From Sandaracinobacteroides saxicola (GTDB lineage Bacteria; Pseudomonadota; Alphaproteobacteria; Sphingomonadales; Sphingomonadaceae): 64,000 nt of DNA. The notes beneath the pieces were generated by a model. It made no database searches and was not told the origin of the DNA. It was given only the letters and a program-made list of their open reading frames with translations. Made by a program: the position numbers and the translations under genes. This document shows positions 35,448 through 44,631 of this stretch, one piece after another. The stretch spans positions 1,054,001 to 1,118,000 of the forward strand of contig NZ_CP059851.1 of the NCBI RefSeq assembly GCF_014117445.1, read 5' to 3'. Position 1 is the stretch's first letter. Each line of letters starts with the position of its first letter.

Positions 35448-36359
35448 ATGGTGCGCATGAATGCGATGACGGGAAATGGCTGGATGGTGCGGCTGCGGAC
35501 GCGGTGGTGGTGGCTGCTGGTGGCGGGTGCGTTGGGGCTGTTGGTGGCGCTGGTGCAACTGAACCTGTCCACCTACGACTATCTGGCGCAATATCGTGTG
35601 ACGCCCGTGCGGGCGGAGGCGTCGGGCGTGCCGGCGGGCATCTCTTCGATCGCGGCGGTGGCGGGCGTCAATCTGGGGCGGGGGGACGCGGCACGGCCGT
35701 TCACGCTATATTTGCAGATGCTGAAGAGCCGCGAGGTGGCGGGCGATCTGGTGAGGAACGAGGCCTTGTTGCGGGGGGCGTTTCCGGCACAGTGGGATGC
35801 GGCACGCGGCGTGTGGCGGGAGCCGGCGAGCCGGACGCGCTGGTTGCGGCAGTTGATCCAGGGATTGGCGGGGGCGCCGATCGCCACCTGGCACAAGCCC
35901 GGGGCAGCGGAGATGCAGACCTATCTGGAGCGCGAGCTGACGGTGGCGGACGACCAGCGCAACGCCATTGCCCGGGTGAGCCTGGCGGCGCCGGATCCGG
36001 CCTTTGCCATGGCGATCCTGAAAGCCGCGCATGAGTCGGCGGACCTGCGGCTGCGGCAGCGGGCGCTGGCGCGGACGAAGACGGCGGTGACCTATCTGAC
36101 CGAGACCTTGCCGACGGTGACAGTGGCGGAACACCGCGAGGTGCTGGCGCAGGCGCTGGGCGAGCAGGAGCGGGTGCGGATGATGGCGGCGGCATCGGCG
36201 GCGTTCGCGGCGGAACCGCTGGGCAGCGTGACGGTATCCGCAAACCCGGTGACGCCGAACCCGTTCGTGAACATCGCGGCGATCGTAGGGCTGTTCCTGG
36301 TGCTGGGGGTGGCGGCGGTGTTGAAGGTAAAGTTTCCGTTCAGGTCGGCAATGGTGTAG
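35448..36359 (+). CDS. Polysaccharide chain-length determinant (Wzz/PCP-like)
   Basis: 303 residues with membrane segments at both ends (about 20-45 and 265-285) and a periplasmic domain between. The N-terminal segment is followed by [11 protein letters not shown], and the second segment is preceded by [13 protein letters not shown], where Pro/Gly-rich sequence before the last helix is characteristic of Wzz-type polysaccharide co-polymerases. There is no C-terminal tyrosine-kinase domain, so it is the kinase-free kind. It would set chain length with the polymerase at 26.3-27.6 kb. The start is uncertain: ATG 35448, 35457 and 35466 are all in frame and compatible. Confidence 0.78.
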   Translation: MVRMNAMTGNGWMVRLRTRWWWLLVAGALGLLVALVQLNLSTYDYLAQYRVTPVRAEASGVPAGISSIAAVAGVNLGRGDAARPFTLYLQMLKSREVAGDLVRNEALLRGAFPAQWDAARGVWREPASRTRWLRQLIQGLAGAPIATWHKPGAAEMQTYLERELTVADDQRNAIARVSLAAPDPAFAMAILKAAHESADLRLRQRALARTKTAVTYLTETLPTVTVAEHREVLAQALGEQERVRMMAAASAAFAAEPLGSVTVSANPVTPNPFVNIAAIVGLFLVLGVAAVLKVKFPFRSAMV

Positions 36360-36368
36360 GCTGAAAGC

Positions 36369-36728
36369 ATGTGGCGCCGTTGTCTTGAGCTGTTGCTGAT
36401 CGCCGCGCTGTTGCTGGGCGGTGCCCATTCGGCGGCGATGGCGTTGCCGGTGGCCATGGTCGAACCGGTCGCGGCGGCGGTGCCGCCCTGTCATGCGATG
36501 GCGGCGGCGGTGGAAGCAAAGGCGCCGCAGAAGCCGACGCCGGAGGCAACCGGCTGTTGCGGCAAGCTGTGCGCCGGCGGGTGCGCGATGCTGGCGGTAT
36601 CCGCCGTTGCGCCGGCGATCCGGATTCCGGTGGCAATCCTGTTCCAGGCGCCGCGCGTGGAGGCGGTGCGTGCGCCGCCGCAGGTTGCGGTCGCTGGGCC
36701 GGAACGACCGCCAAGACGCTTCGTCTGA
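36369..36728 (+). CDS. Small exported cysteine-rich protein, unknown function
   Basis: 119 residues. A signal peptide (about 1-26, ending near SAAMA) precedes a Cys/His/Met-bearing stretch: PPCHAMAAA, then TGCCGKLCAGGCAML. This gives five Cys plus one His in a short region, followed by a hydrophobic segment (SAVAPAIRIPVAILF) and a basic Pro-rich tail. The layout recalls small secreted proteins encoded with copper- or other metal-resistance genes, and three such genes follow. I do not recognise a named family. It begins nine bases after the chain-length regulator and could share its transcript. Metal binding is inference. Confidence 0.6.
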   Translation: MWRRCLELLLIAALLLGGAHSAAMALPVAMVEPVAAAVPPCHAMAAAVEAKAPQKPTPEATGCCGKLCAGGCAMLAVSAVAPAIRIPVAILFQAPRVEAVRAPPQVAVAGPERPPRRFV

Positions 36729-36733
36729 TCGAC

Positions 36734-36756
36734 GCCCGCGCATGGGATGCGCGGGC
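36734..36756 (+). terminator. Perfect 10-bp hairpin between metal-cluster genes
   Basis: GCCCGCGCAT (36734-36743) and ATGCGCGGGC (36747-36756) form an uninterrupted ten-base stem with a GGG loop, five bases after the stop of the Cys-rich protein gene and 29 before the next start. The following bases (CGTTATCT) are not a proper T tract. It may be a weak terminator, an attenuator or a processing/stability hairpin that sets different expression on either side. Confidence 0.5.
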
Positions 36757-36784
36757 CGTTATCTCGATCTGACGGAGATTTCCG

Positions 36785-37447
36785 ATGACAAAAGGATGGA
36801 CCGCGATTGCGGTCATGAGCCTGCTGGGCGGCGCGGTGGATGCGCGCCCGGTGAGCTATCCCGGTGGCTGGACGCTGATCCAGACGCTGGAGCCGGACGA
36901 GGCCGCGGGCCTTGTCCATTACACGCCCAACCGGCACTGGTCGGTGGGCGTGCGGGGGCAGCTGATGCGCGAGAGCGACTGGGCGCTGCTGGGGGTGCAG
37001 CCGACCTGGCTGGTCAAGCGCTGGAATGGCGAGGGCAGCCAGGCCAACCTCTATCTGTCCGGCGTGGCGGGCGTGGCGTGGCGGACGGAACCGCACCACC
37101 AGGCAAAACCCGGCGGGCGTGATGGCGTGCTGCGGCCTGCGGTGGCGGCTGAGATCGCCGCCGACTGGGAGACCCGGCGCTGGCTGGTGATGGCGATGGC
37201 GCGGGTGAGCCATGCCGACACCATCGAGCGCGGCGACATGCAGCGGTTGCGGGCCGGGTTCGCGCCGTGGATCGGCGACTATGGCGATGTGCACCTGTGG
37301 TTGTTCGGGCAACTGACACGGCAATCGGCGAGTGCCGACCGCTGGCAGCCGGCGCTGGTGGCGCGGGCGTTCTGGAAAACGGCGATGCTGGAGGCGGGCG
37401 TGACCGATCGCGGCGGGCTGATCCTGAACTCGACGTTTCGATTCTGA
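36785..37447 (+). CDS. Putative outer-membrane beta-barrel-like protein in metal cluster
   Basis: 220 residues. There is a short signal peptide (about 1-20, ending AVDARP). The rest alternates hydrophobic and polar residues with aromatic girdles (HWSVGVRGQLM, NLYLSGVAGVAW, VHLWLFGQLTRQ) and ends in a terminal Phe (LNSTFRF), the C-terminal signature recognised by the BAM complex. So it is probably an outer-membrane barrel, perhaps of eight to ten strands. Genes of this type sit beside heavy-metal-associated-domain genes in several proteobacteria, but I know of no assigned function. It lies between the hairpin at 36734 and the HMA gene, 16 bases apart from the latter. Confidence 0.65.
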   Translation: MTKGWTAIAVMSLLGGAVDARPVSYPGGWTLIQTLEPDEAAGLVHYTPNRHWSVGVRGQLMRESDWALLGVQPTWLVKRWNGEGSQANLYLSGVAGVAWRTEPHHQAKPGGRDGVLRPAVAAEIAADWETRRWLVMAMARVSHADTIERGDMQRLRAGFAPWIGDYGDVHLWLFGQLTRQSASADRWQPALVARAFWKTAMLEAGVTDRGGLILNSTFRF

Positions 37448-37463
37448 TCCGAAAGGGAAAGCA

Positions 37464-37781
37464 ATGAAGAGCATGATGATTTCGCTGGCGCTGCTGATGG
37501 TGGTGCCGATGGCCGCGGCTCCGACGGCGGCCGCCGAGGCTGTCGCCGGGGCACAGATGGTGACGCTGAAAGTGAAGGGGCTGGTGTGCGATTTCTGCGC
37601 GCGCAGCATCGAGGCGATGATGAAGAAGCGTGCCGATGTGGCGACGGTGCATGTCGATCTGGACAAGGGCGAGGTGCATCTGCGGCTGAAGCCGGGGGCG
37701 ACGCTGGATGATGCCACGGCGCGTCGGTTGATGCTGGATGCCGGGTTCACGGTGGCGGCGATCGAGCGGGTGCCGGCGTGA
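37464..37781 (+). CDS. Periplasmic heavy-metal-associated domain protein (MerP-like)
   Basis: 105 residues. A signal peptide (about 1-24) is followed by one HMA domain with the metal-binding pair in GLVCDFCARSIEA (C-x-x-C). The fold pattern continues with ATVHVDLDKGEVHLRLKPG and LDDATARRLMLDAGFTV. MerP has GMTCxxC and CopZ a similar loop; the CDFC version is characteristic of a less-studied periplasmic subgroup. It would bind a soft metal ion and hand it to the adjacent membrane protein. Stop overlaps the next start (GTGA), the same gene order as merP-merT-like pairs, though without merA or merR here. Confidence 0.8.
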   Translation: MKSMMISLALLMVVPMAAAPTAAAEAVAGAQMVTLKVKGLVCDFCARSIEAMMKKRADVATVHVDLDKGEVHLRLKPGATLDDATARRLMLDAGFTVAAIERVPA

Positions 37782-38161
37782 GGGTGCTGGGGTGGCGCGA
37801 TACCCTGGCGCCGACGCTGAGCCTGTTCGCCAGCGGATCGACGCTGGTGTGTTGCGCCTTGCCGGCGCTGCTGGTGAGCCTGGGGCTGGGGGCGAGCCTG
37901 GCGGGACTGGTGAGCGCGGCGCCGTGGCTGGTGGAGCTGACGCGGTGGAAGGCATGGCTGTTCGCCGGCAGCGGCGCGCTGCTGGGGCTGGCGGCGCTGA
38001 TGCAGTGGCGGGCACGGGGCTTGCCCTGCCCGGCGGATGCGGCGGCGGCACGGGCGTGCCTGCGGCTGCGGCGGGTCAGCGCCGCGGTGCTGGCGCTGTC
38101 GGCGCTGTTGTGGGCGGTGGGGGCGTTCTTCGCCTTTTTCGCGGCGCGGCTGTTGTTGTAA
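37778..38161 (+). CDS. MerT-like small membrane metal transporter
   Basis: 127 residues with three to four predicted membrane segments. A vicinal Cys pair lies in the first segment (STLVCCALPALLVSLG), the position of the essential CC in MerT (mercuric transport). A second pair of Cys sits in the cytoplasmic loop (GLPCPADAAAARACL), as in the classical MerT loop. The start is GTG 37778. With the coupled periplasmic HMA protein it makes a two-component uptake or export pair. The real substrate (Hg, Cu or other) cannot be told from sequence; no mercuric reductase or MerR-type regulator is nearby. Confidence 0.72.
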   Translation: MRVLGWRDTLAPTLSLFASGSTLVCCALPALLVSLGLGASLAGLVSAAPWLVELTRWKAWLFAGSGALLGLAALMQWRARGLPCPADAAAARACLRLRRVSAAVLALSALLWAVGAFFAFFAARLLL

Positions 38162-38259
38162 GGAGGAGGCGGGGCGGCAGGCTGGGATCGATGGCGGGAC
38201 CGGGCGCCGCGGCCGGTGCCGCGCCCCCTGCGGAGGGCTTTGCCCGTGAGCAGAAAAGA

Positions 38260-38869
<610 letters not shown>

Positions 38870-38871
<2 letters not shown>

Positions 38872-39529
38872 GATTGTTCCTGGCCTGCCGCACGATCCGG
38901 CGTTCGATTGTCCGCGTTGCCCGCGGCTGGTGGCGTATCGCGCCGTGATGGCGTCGCGCTATCCGGGCGGGCATAACGGCGCGGTGCCGAGCTGGGGTGA
39001 TCCGGCGGCCTGGCTGGCGATCGTGGGGCTGGCGCCGGGCGCGGGGGGCGCGAACCGGACGGGGCGGCCGTTCACCGGGGACATGGCGGGCGACCTGCTG
39101 TTCGCGGGGCTGGCGGCGGCGGGTCTGACCGAAGGGGTGAATGGTGGGCATGCGGGCGACGGCTTTGCGCTGAAGGGGGCGATCATCACCAACGCGGTGC
39201 ATTGCGTGCCGCCGGAGAACAAGCCCAGCGTGGCGGAAATCCATGCCTGCCGGCCGTTTCTGGAGGCCAATCTGCGCGCCTTGCCGGGGCTGCGGGTGGT
39301 GCTGGCGCTGGGGCAAATCGCGCATCAATCGGCGGTGAAGGCGCTGGGCGGGCGGTTGCCGAAGGCGCGGTTCGCGCATGGCGCGGTGCACCGGATGCCA
39401 AGTGGGGTGGTGCTGGTGGATAGCTATCATCCGAGCCGGTATAACCAGAATACCGGGCGGATCACGGCGGCGATGTTCGCAGAGGCGGTGGCGACGTGTG
39501 TTCAGGCGGGCAGGCCAAACCGGGCATAG
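38870..39529 (+). CDS. Family 5 uracil-DNA glycosylase
   Basis: 219-residue UDGb-type base-excision enzyme. Signatures: Fe-S cluster cysteines beginning at CPRCPRLVAYR (residues about 13-23) and continuing with AVHCVPPENKPS and ACRPFLEANL, the family 5 motif A GLAPGAGGANRTGRPF (which lacks the Asp/Glu seen in family 4) and the motif HPSRYNQNTGR near the C-terminus. Family 5 enzymes remove uracil and some deaminated purines and are known from thermophiles and many actinobacteria and proteobacteria. I chose ATG 38870; it overlaps the folK start codon head-to-head. The 3' end overlaps the convergent RES gene by 28 bases. Confidence 0.9.
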
Positions 39530-40209
39530 GTGAAGCGCAGCAGCCGGGTGCTGGGGAAGGCGGGGATGGCCACGATTGTGTCGCCTTCGTGGCGGAAGCT
39601 CCAGCTTTCGGCGATGCTGGGCGGGCCGATGAAGACCGCGGGGTCGAGGATGGGGAGCGTGATGCCGCCGGGGTGGCGGGCCGATGGGGCGCGGAGGGCG
39701 GCGGTGGCGATGCTGCGGGCCTGGGCGGCGAAGGCCTGGGTGGGGGCGTAGTCGTCGGGGTGGGTCCAGCGTTCCTTGTCGAACGGGGGCAGGGTGAGAT
39801 CGAGCAGGCGGTCGGTGCGGATGGGCACGTTGAAGAGGCTGTGGTCCACCGCGCCGGTGGGGGGTGTGGCGCCGGGGGCGCGGGCGAAGAAGCGCAGGCG
39901 GTGGTAGGCGCTTTCCCAGATCGGCGTGACGGCGTTGTCCGCGGCGTAGAAGATGCCCGGTTTTTCATGCGCGGCGCGGAAGCGGGAGGCGCTGGCGTGA
40001 CCGTAGCGGAAGGGGGAAGCGAGCAGCCAGGGGAGGTGTTGCGCGGCAGCGGGCAGGTGGGGCTTGGCGGATTCGAGGAGGGTTTCGAGGCGGGCCTGAT
40101 CGGCGCCGCTGTCGGTCAGGCGGTTGGTGGAGATGCGGTGCTGCCCCTCCACCAGGCGCCAGGCGAGGCCGGCATAGGGGCGGAAATCGGCGGGGGTGGG
40201 CGGATTCAC
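39502..40209 (-). CDS. RES-domain toxin (predicted NAD+-degrading)
   Basis: 235 residues. It matches RES-domain toxins: an early Arg in LAWRLVEG, the YGHASASRFR segment, a Glu-rich IFYAADNAVTPIWESAYH region (Y, E and H positions), and a Ser-containing C-terminal part (IAESWSFRHEG). The family was named for Arg-Glu-Ser residues and includes MbcT and Res, which degrade NAD+ in growth-arrested cells. The start is GTG 40209, overlapping the antitoxin stop by four bases, so antitoxin is translated first. The 3' end overlaps the uracil-DNA glycosylase gene on the other strand by 28 bases. Confidence 0.85.
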   Translation of the reverse strand: MNPPTPADFRPYAGLAWRLVEGQHRISTNRLTDSGADQARLETLLESAKPHLPAAAQHLPWLLASPFRYGHASASRFRAAHEKPGIFYAADNAVTPIWESAYHRLRFFARAPGATPPTGAVDHSLFNVPIRTDRLLDLTLPPFDKERWTHPDDYAPTQAFAAQARSIATAALRAPSARHPGGITLPILDPAVFIGPPSIAESWSFRHEGDTIVAIPAFPSTRLLRFTYARFGLPA

Positions 40210-40610
40210 ACCCGCGCGCGGTGGTCGTCGACATAGTCGGCGACGCGGATCAGGCCGGTGATGCTGGGGAGGAGATCGAGCGGGCGGGCGCCGAGATCGA
40301 GGTTGGGGGTGGCGAGCCAGGCGCGGGCGGCGGCATCGTCGCTGCCCATGAAGGCGTCGAGGCTGCGGAACAGGCGGGTGAGGAGGAGGGCGAGCTCGAA
40401 GGGTTTTTCGCCGGGCTTGACGGTATAGGCGCCAGCACGGAGGCGGGAGACGCTGGCGGGCGAGAGGCCGAGGATGGCACCGAGCTGGGCGTTGGTGAGA
40501 TGCCAGAAGGCGGCGACGCGGGCGACGGCACGGCTGATGAGGGCGTCATCGGCCGAGCGGGGGCGGCTGTGGATGAAGGGGGTGGGGGCTTCGGCGACAG
40601 AAAAAGGCAT
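40206..40610 (-). CDS. Xre/MbcA/ParS-type antitoxin
   Basis: 134-residue antitoxin of the RES-Xre type. It has a helix-turn-helix with HLTNAQLGAILGLSPASVSR (about residues 38-57) and a C-terminal Xre-MbcA-ParS toxin-binding domain (FRSLDAFMGSDDAAARAWL, then LDLGARPLDLL). ATG 40610 is chosen because AAGGAA lies eight bases upstream; an earlier in-frame start would run through the inverted repeat. It probably represses its own operon through the GTTCC/GGAAC repeat at 40618-40629. Together with the RES protein it forms a type II toxin-antitoxin module. Confidence 0.87.
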   Translation of the reverse strand: MPFSVAEAPTPFIHSRPRSADDALISRAVARVAAFWHLTNAQLGAILGLSPASVSRLRAGAYTVKPGEKPFELALLLTRLFRSLDAFMGSDDAAARAWLATPNLDLGARPLDLLPSITGLIRVADYVDDHRARV

Positions 40611-40617
40611 GGTTGAC

Positions 40618-40629
40618 GTTCCTTGGAAC
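40618..40629. promoter_or_regulatory. Inverted repeat in front of the antitoxin gene (likely operator)
   Basis: GTTCC TT GGAAC is a perfect five-base inverted repeat with a two-base centre. It overlaps the antitoxin's ribosome-binding sequence. Toxin-antitoxin operons are commonly autorepressed through such repeats. The longer region (40611-40667) before the next gene holds no other clear element. Confidence 0.5.
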
Positions 40630-40667
40630 ACCAATGTGGGGGAATGTGCTGAGGAATGCAACGGATT

Positions 40668-41060
40668 TCAGTGGTTGTGGTGGTCGGCTCTCAATGTCAG
40701 CAGCATCGCCATCAAGAAGCTTGCGGATTGCAGCAAATCCTTGCCCGAGTCATTGCCGGTCAACAGGCGGGCGACGAACAGGGCCGCCCATACCAGCGCA
40801 GCGGTGAAAAGAAGATAATCCGACACGGAGCGACCGATATCGTTCCAATCGATCGGTCGGGGTGGTGACCGGGTGTAGAATCCTGCCCACCTTTCGGAAT
40901 CGGTGAGCCATCGAAAGAACAGCAGGCATCCACAGACAATCGCTGTGATCGAAAGTGGATTTTCGAACTGGCCGAAGGATGCGCCGAAGAACATCGCGGC
41001 AGCGGCCGCGATGATACAGAGCCATAGCAGCGTGAGGGAGGGCCAACGCAGATACGCCAT
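40668..41060 (-). CDS. Hypothetical integral membrane protein
   Basis: 130 residues with four predicted membrane helices (about 7-28, 35-52, 78-100 and 108-122) and a charged loop (TDSERWAGFYTRSPPRPIDW) in the middle. The base composition here is lower in GC than that of neighbours, and codon use is less biased, which suggests recent acquisition. I do not recognise a family. It lies 18 bases downstream of aguB and 57 bases upstream of the antitoxin start, all on the same strand, so it may travel with the toxin-antitoxin module or be read from the agu operon. Confidence 0.6.
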   Translation of the reverse strand: MAYLRWPSLTLLWLCIIAAAAAMFFGASFGQFENPLSITAIVCGCLLFFRWLTDSERWAGFYTRSPPRPIDWNDIGRSVSDYLLFTAALVWAALFVARLLTGNDSGKDLLQSASFLMAMLLTLRADHHNH

Positions 41061-41078
41061 GCCCGCGATCCTGCGCTG

Positions 41079-41941
41079 TCAGCGATCCTCTGACAAGCGG
41101 CCGTAGAGGTTCGGTCTTCGGTCGCGGAAGAAGCCGAAGGCGGCGCGGTGGCGGGCGATCTGGTCGAGGTTGAAGGTGGCGGTGATGACGCCTTCTTGGG
41201 CGGTGCCGAGTTCGGCGGCCATGTCGCCGCGGTGGTCGGCGATGAAGCTGTTGCCGTAGAAATGGGCTTCGCGCGGGGTGCCGGCGTTTTCGGTGCCGGT
41301 CCTGTTGGCGGCGATGACGGGGACGACATTGGAGACGGCATGGCCGACCATGGCGCGGACCCACAATCTGCGCGTGTCGAGCTCGGGGTCATGCGGTTCG
41401 TTGCCGATGGCGGTGGGGAAGAACAGCAGTTCGGCGCCCATCAGCATCATGGCACGGGCGGTTTCGGGATACCATTGGTCCCAGCAGATGCCGACGCCGA
41501 TGGTGGCGTGGCGGGTTTCCCAGACCTTGAAGCCGCTGTTGCCGGGGCGGAAATAGAATTTTTCCATGTAGCCCGGCCCATCGGGGATGTGGCTTTTGCG
41601 GTAGGTGCCCATAACGGCGCCCTGGTCGTCGATCATGGCGATGCTGTTGTAATAATGGTGGCCGTCGCGCTCGTAAAAACTGGCGGGGATGTAGACCTGT
41701 TCGGTACGGGCGACCTCGCGCATCGCCTCGACCGCGGGGTGGGTGGCGAGCGGCGCGGCGGTGGCAAAGATGGCCTCGTCCTGCGCGGTGCAGAAATAAT
41801 GGCCTTCGAACAGTTCGGAGGGAAGGATGATCTGCGCGCCCTCAGCGGCGGCCTGGCGGGCGAGGGCGGCGGTGGCGGCGATGTCGGCGTCGCGCTCCCC
41901 ACTGTAGGCGCGCTGCAGGGCGGCGACGGTCACGGTTTTGC

Positions 41942-41945
<4 letters not shown>
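41079..41945 (-). CDS. aguB: N-carbamoylputrescine amidase
   Basis: 288-residue nitrilase-superfamily enzyme converting N-carbamoylputrescine to putrescine, CO2 and ammonia. The Glu-Lys-Cys triad is visible: LPSELFEGHYFC (Glu), GTYRKSHIPDGPG (Lys) and VGICWDQWYPET (Cys), the last two being nearly diagnostic of AguB. Length is standard. Start ATG 41945 overlaps the aguA stop by four bases. With aguA it completes the two-step route from agmatine to putrescine; no arginine decarboxylase is in the window. Confidence 0.95.
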
Positions 41946-42895
<950 letters not shown>

Positions 42896-42928
42896 GGGCG
42901 CGGACTTAGCGGGGTTTTTGTGACAGCG

Positions 42929-43675
42929 CTACCGCAGCCGGGCGAGCGGGGTGAGGTTGTCGGAGAGGGTGACGCCATAGGCCGGGCCGAGGGCCTCGGG
43001 GGTCAGGACGGCGGTGGCGGGGCCGTGGGCGGCGATGCGGCCAGCACGCATCAAGAGCACGTCGTCAGCGATGCGGGCGGCCTGGGCGAGATCATGCAGG
43101 ACGAGGACGACGCCGGTGCCGGCGTCCGCGCTGGCGCGCAGGTGACCCAGGATGTCCAGCGCATGGGCGGGATCGAGGCTGGCGAGCGGTTCGTCGGCGA
43201 GCAGCCAGCGGGGTTGTCCGGCGAGCACGCGGGCGAGGAGGACGCGCGCCCGCTCGCCGCCGGACAGGTTCAGCGCCGGGCGGGCGGCGAGGTGGGCGGT
43301 ATCGGTGGCGGCGAGCGCGGCGGCGATGGCGGCATGGTCGGCGGCAGTGAGGCCGAAACGGCCGGCGTGGGGCAGGCGGCCCAGCGCCACCAGTGCCGCG
43401 ACGCTGATGTTCCAGTGGAGTTCGGCGACCTGGGGGAGGAGGCCGATGCGGCGGGCACGATCCCGCGGGCCGAGGCTTGAGATCGGCTGGTCGTCGAGGG
43501 TGAGACGGCCGCTGGTGGGGGGCGTGAGGCCGGCGAGGCAGGCGAGCAGGCTGCTTTTGCCGGCGCCGTTGGGGCCGAGGATGACGGTGATGCGGCCGGG
43601 GGTGAAAGCGGCGGTGAGACCGTGCAGCACCGGGGTGCCGCCGAGGTTGAGGTGTAGCTTGTGCGCGGTGAGCAT
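42929..43675 (-). CDS. btuD: Cobalamin ABC transporter ATPase (BtuD-like)
   Basis: 248-residue ATPase of the FecE/BtuD/HmuV type. It has Walker A GPNGAGKSSLLACLAG, Q-loop LLPQVAELHW, signature LSGGERARVLLARVL, Walker B WLLADEPLASLD and switch HDLAQAA. ATG 43675 overlaps the permease stop by one base. The transporter class (metal-chelate type) alone could mean haem, siderophore or B12; the upstream cobalamin riboswitch and BtuB-like receptor point to B12. The gene closes the btuBFCD series. Confidence 0.88.
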   Translation of the reverse strand: MLTAHKLHLNLGGTPVLHGLTAAFTPGRITVILGPNGAGKSSLLACLAGLTPPTSGRLTLDDQPISSLGPRDRARRIGLLPQVAELHWNISVAALVALGRLPHAGRFGLTAADHAAIAAALAATDTAHLAARPALNLSGGERARVLLARVLAGQPRWLLADEPLASLDPAHALDILGHLRASADAGTGVVLVLHDLAQAARIADDVLLMRAGRIAAHGPATAVLTPEALGPAYGVTLSDNLTPLARLR

Positions 43676-44631
43676 CAGGCGAGGCTCCGCCGCAGGCGCC
43701 ACAGGAGCGCGAGGAAGAAGGGCGCGCCGAGGAGCGACATGGCGACGCCGAGGCGGAGTTCGGCGACGGTCGGGAGCGCGCGGACCGCGGTGTCGGCGAG
43801 CAGCAGCAGCAGCGCCCCGGCGAGCGCCGAAGGCAGGAGGATGGCGGAGGGGCGCTCGCCCATGAGCGGGCGGACGAGGTGGGGCACCACCAGCCCGACG
43901 AAGCCGATGATGCCGGCGGCGGCGACCGAGGCGCCGACGCAGAGCCCGACGCCGAGAATGACGAGGCTTTGCAGGCGGGCCATGTCGGTGCCGAGCGAGC
44001 GGGCGACCGATTCCCCAAGGGTGAGCGCGTCGAGGCCGCGGGCGGTGAGGGCGAGGATCGCCATGCCGAGCGCGAGCAGGGGGAGGGTGAGGCGGACATC
44101 ATTCCAGCTGCGGTCGGTCAGGGCGCCGATCAGCCAGGTGACGATTTCGGTGGTGGCAAAGGGGGTGGGGGCGAGGCTGATGAGAAGGGTGGTGAGCGCG
44201 CCGGTGAGGCTGGAGAGGATGAGGCCGGCCAGGGTGAAGAGGATCAGGCTTGAATGGCGGCCGGCGATGAGGGTGAGGGCGGCCATGCCGAGCGCGGCGC
44301 CGGCGAGGGCCGCAAAGGGCAGGGCGGCGGCGCCGAGGGCCAAGAACAGGGTGGCGACCGCGCCCAGTGCCGCGCTGCTGGACACGCCGAACAGGCCGGG
44401 GTCGGCGAGCGGGTTGCGCAGATAGCCCTGCATCACGGCACCCGAGAGGCCGAGCGCGGCGCCGATGGCGGCGGCGAGCAGGGTGCGGGGCAGGCGGAGT
44501 TCGAGGATGATAAGGCTGGCGGTGGGGTTGGTGAGCCAGTCGGCGGGGGGCAGCCAGACCTTGCCGGTGAGCAGCGAGAGGGCGAGCGCCGTGGGGAGGG
44601 CAAGTGCGAGGAGGAGGGGCAGGCGGGTCAT
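43675..44631 (-). CDS. btuC: Cobalamin ABC transporter permease (BtuC-like)
   Basis: 318-residue FecCD-family permease with about ten membrane helices. Family signatures are LRLPRTLLAAAIGAALGLSG, YLRNPLADPGLFGVSSSAALG and IGFVGLVVPHLVRPLMGERP, the last being the cytoplasmic loop that contacts the ATPase. ATG 44631 overlaps the btuF-like stop by four bases. Upstream in-frame starts lie within btuF. Assignment to cobalamin rests on operon context, as for the ATPase. Confidence 0.9.
   Translation of the reverse strand: MTRLPLLLALALPTALALSLLTGKVWLPPADWLTNPTASLIILELRLPRTLLAAAIGAALGLSGAVMQGYLRNPLADPGLFGVSSSAALGAVATLFLALGAAALPFAALAGAALGMAALTLIAGRHSSLILFTLAGLILSSLTGALTTLLISLAPTPFATTEIVTWLIGALTDRSWNDVRLTLPLLALGMAILALTARGLDALTLGESVARSLGTDMARLQSLVILGVGLCVGASVAAAGIIGFVGLVVPHLVRPLMGERPSAILLPSALAGALLLLLADTAVRALPTVAELRLGVAMSLLGAPFFLALLWRLRRSLA

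Noticed and set aside
37464-38161. A complete mercury-resistance operon
   Set aside because: MerP- and MerT-like genes only; merA, merR and merB are absent, so mercury specificity is unsupported.
39502-41060. A larger defence island around the RES/Xre pair
   Set aside because: Neighbours are a DNA glycosylase, folK and polyamine genes; no nuclease, restriction or other defence gene is present.
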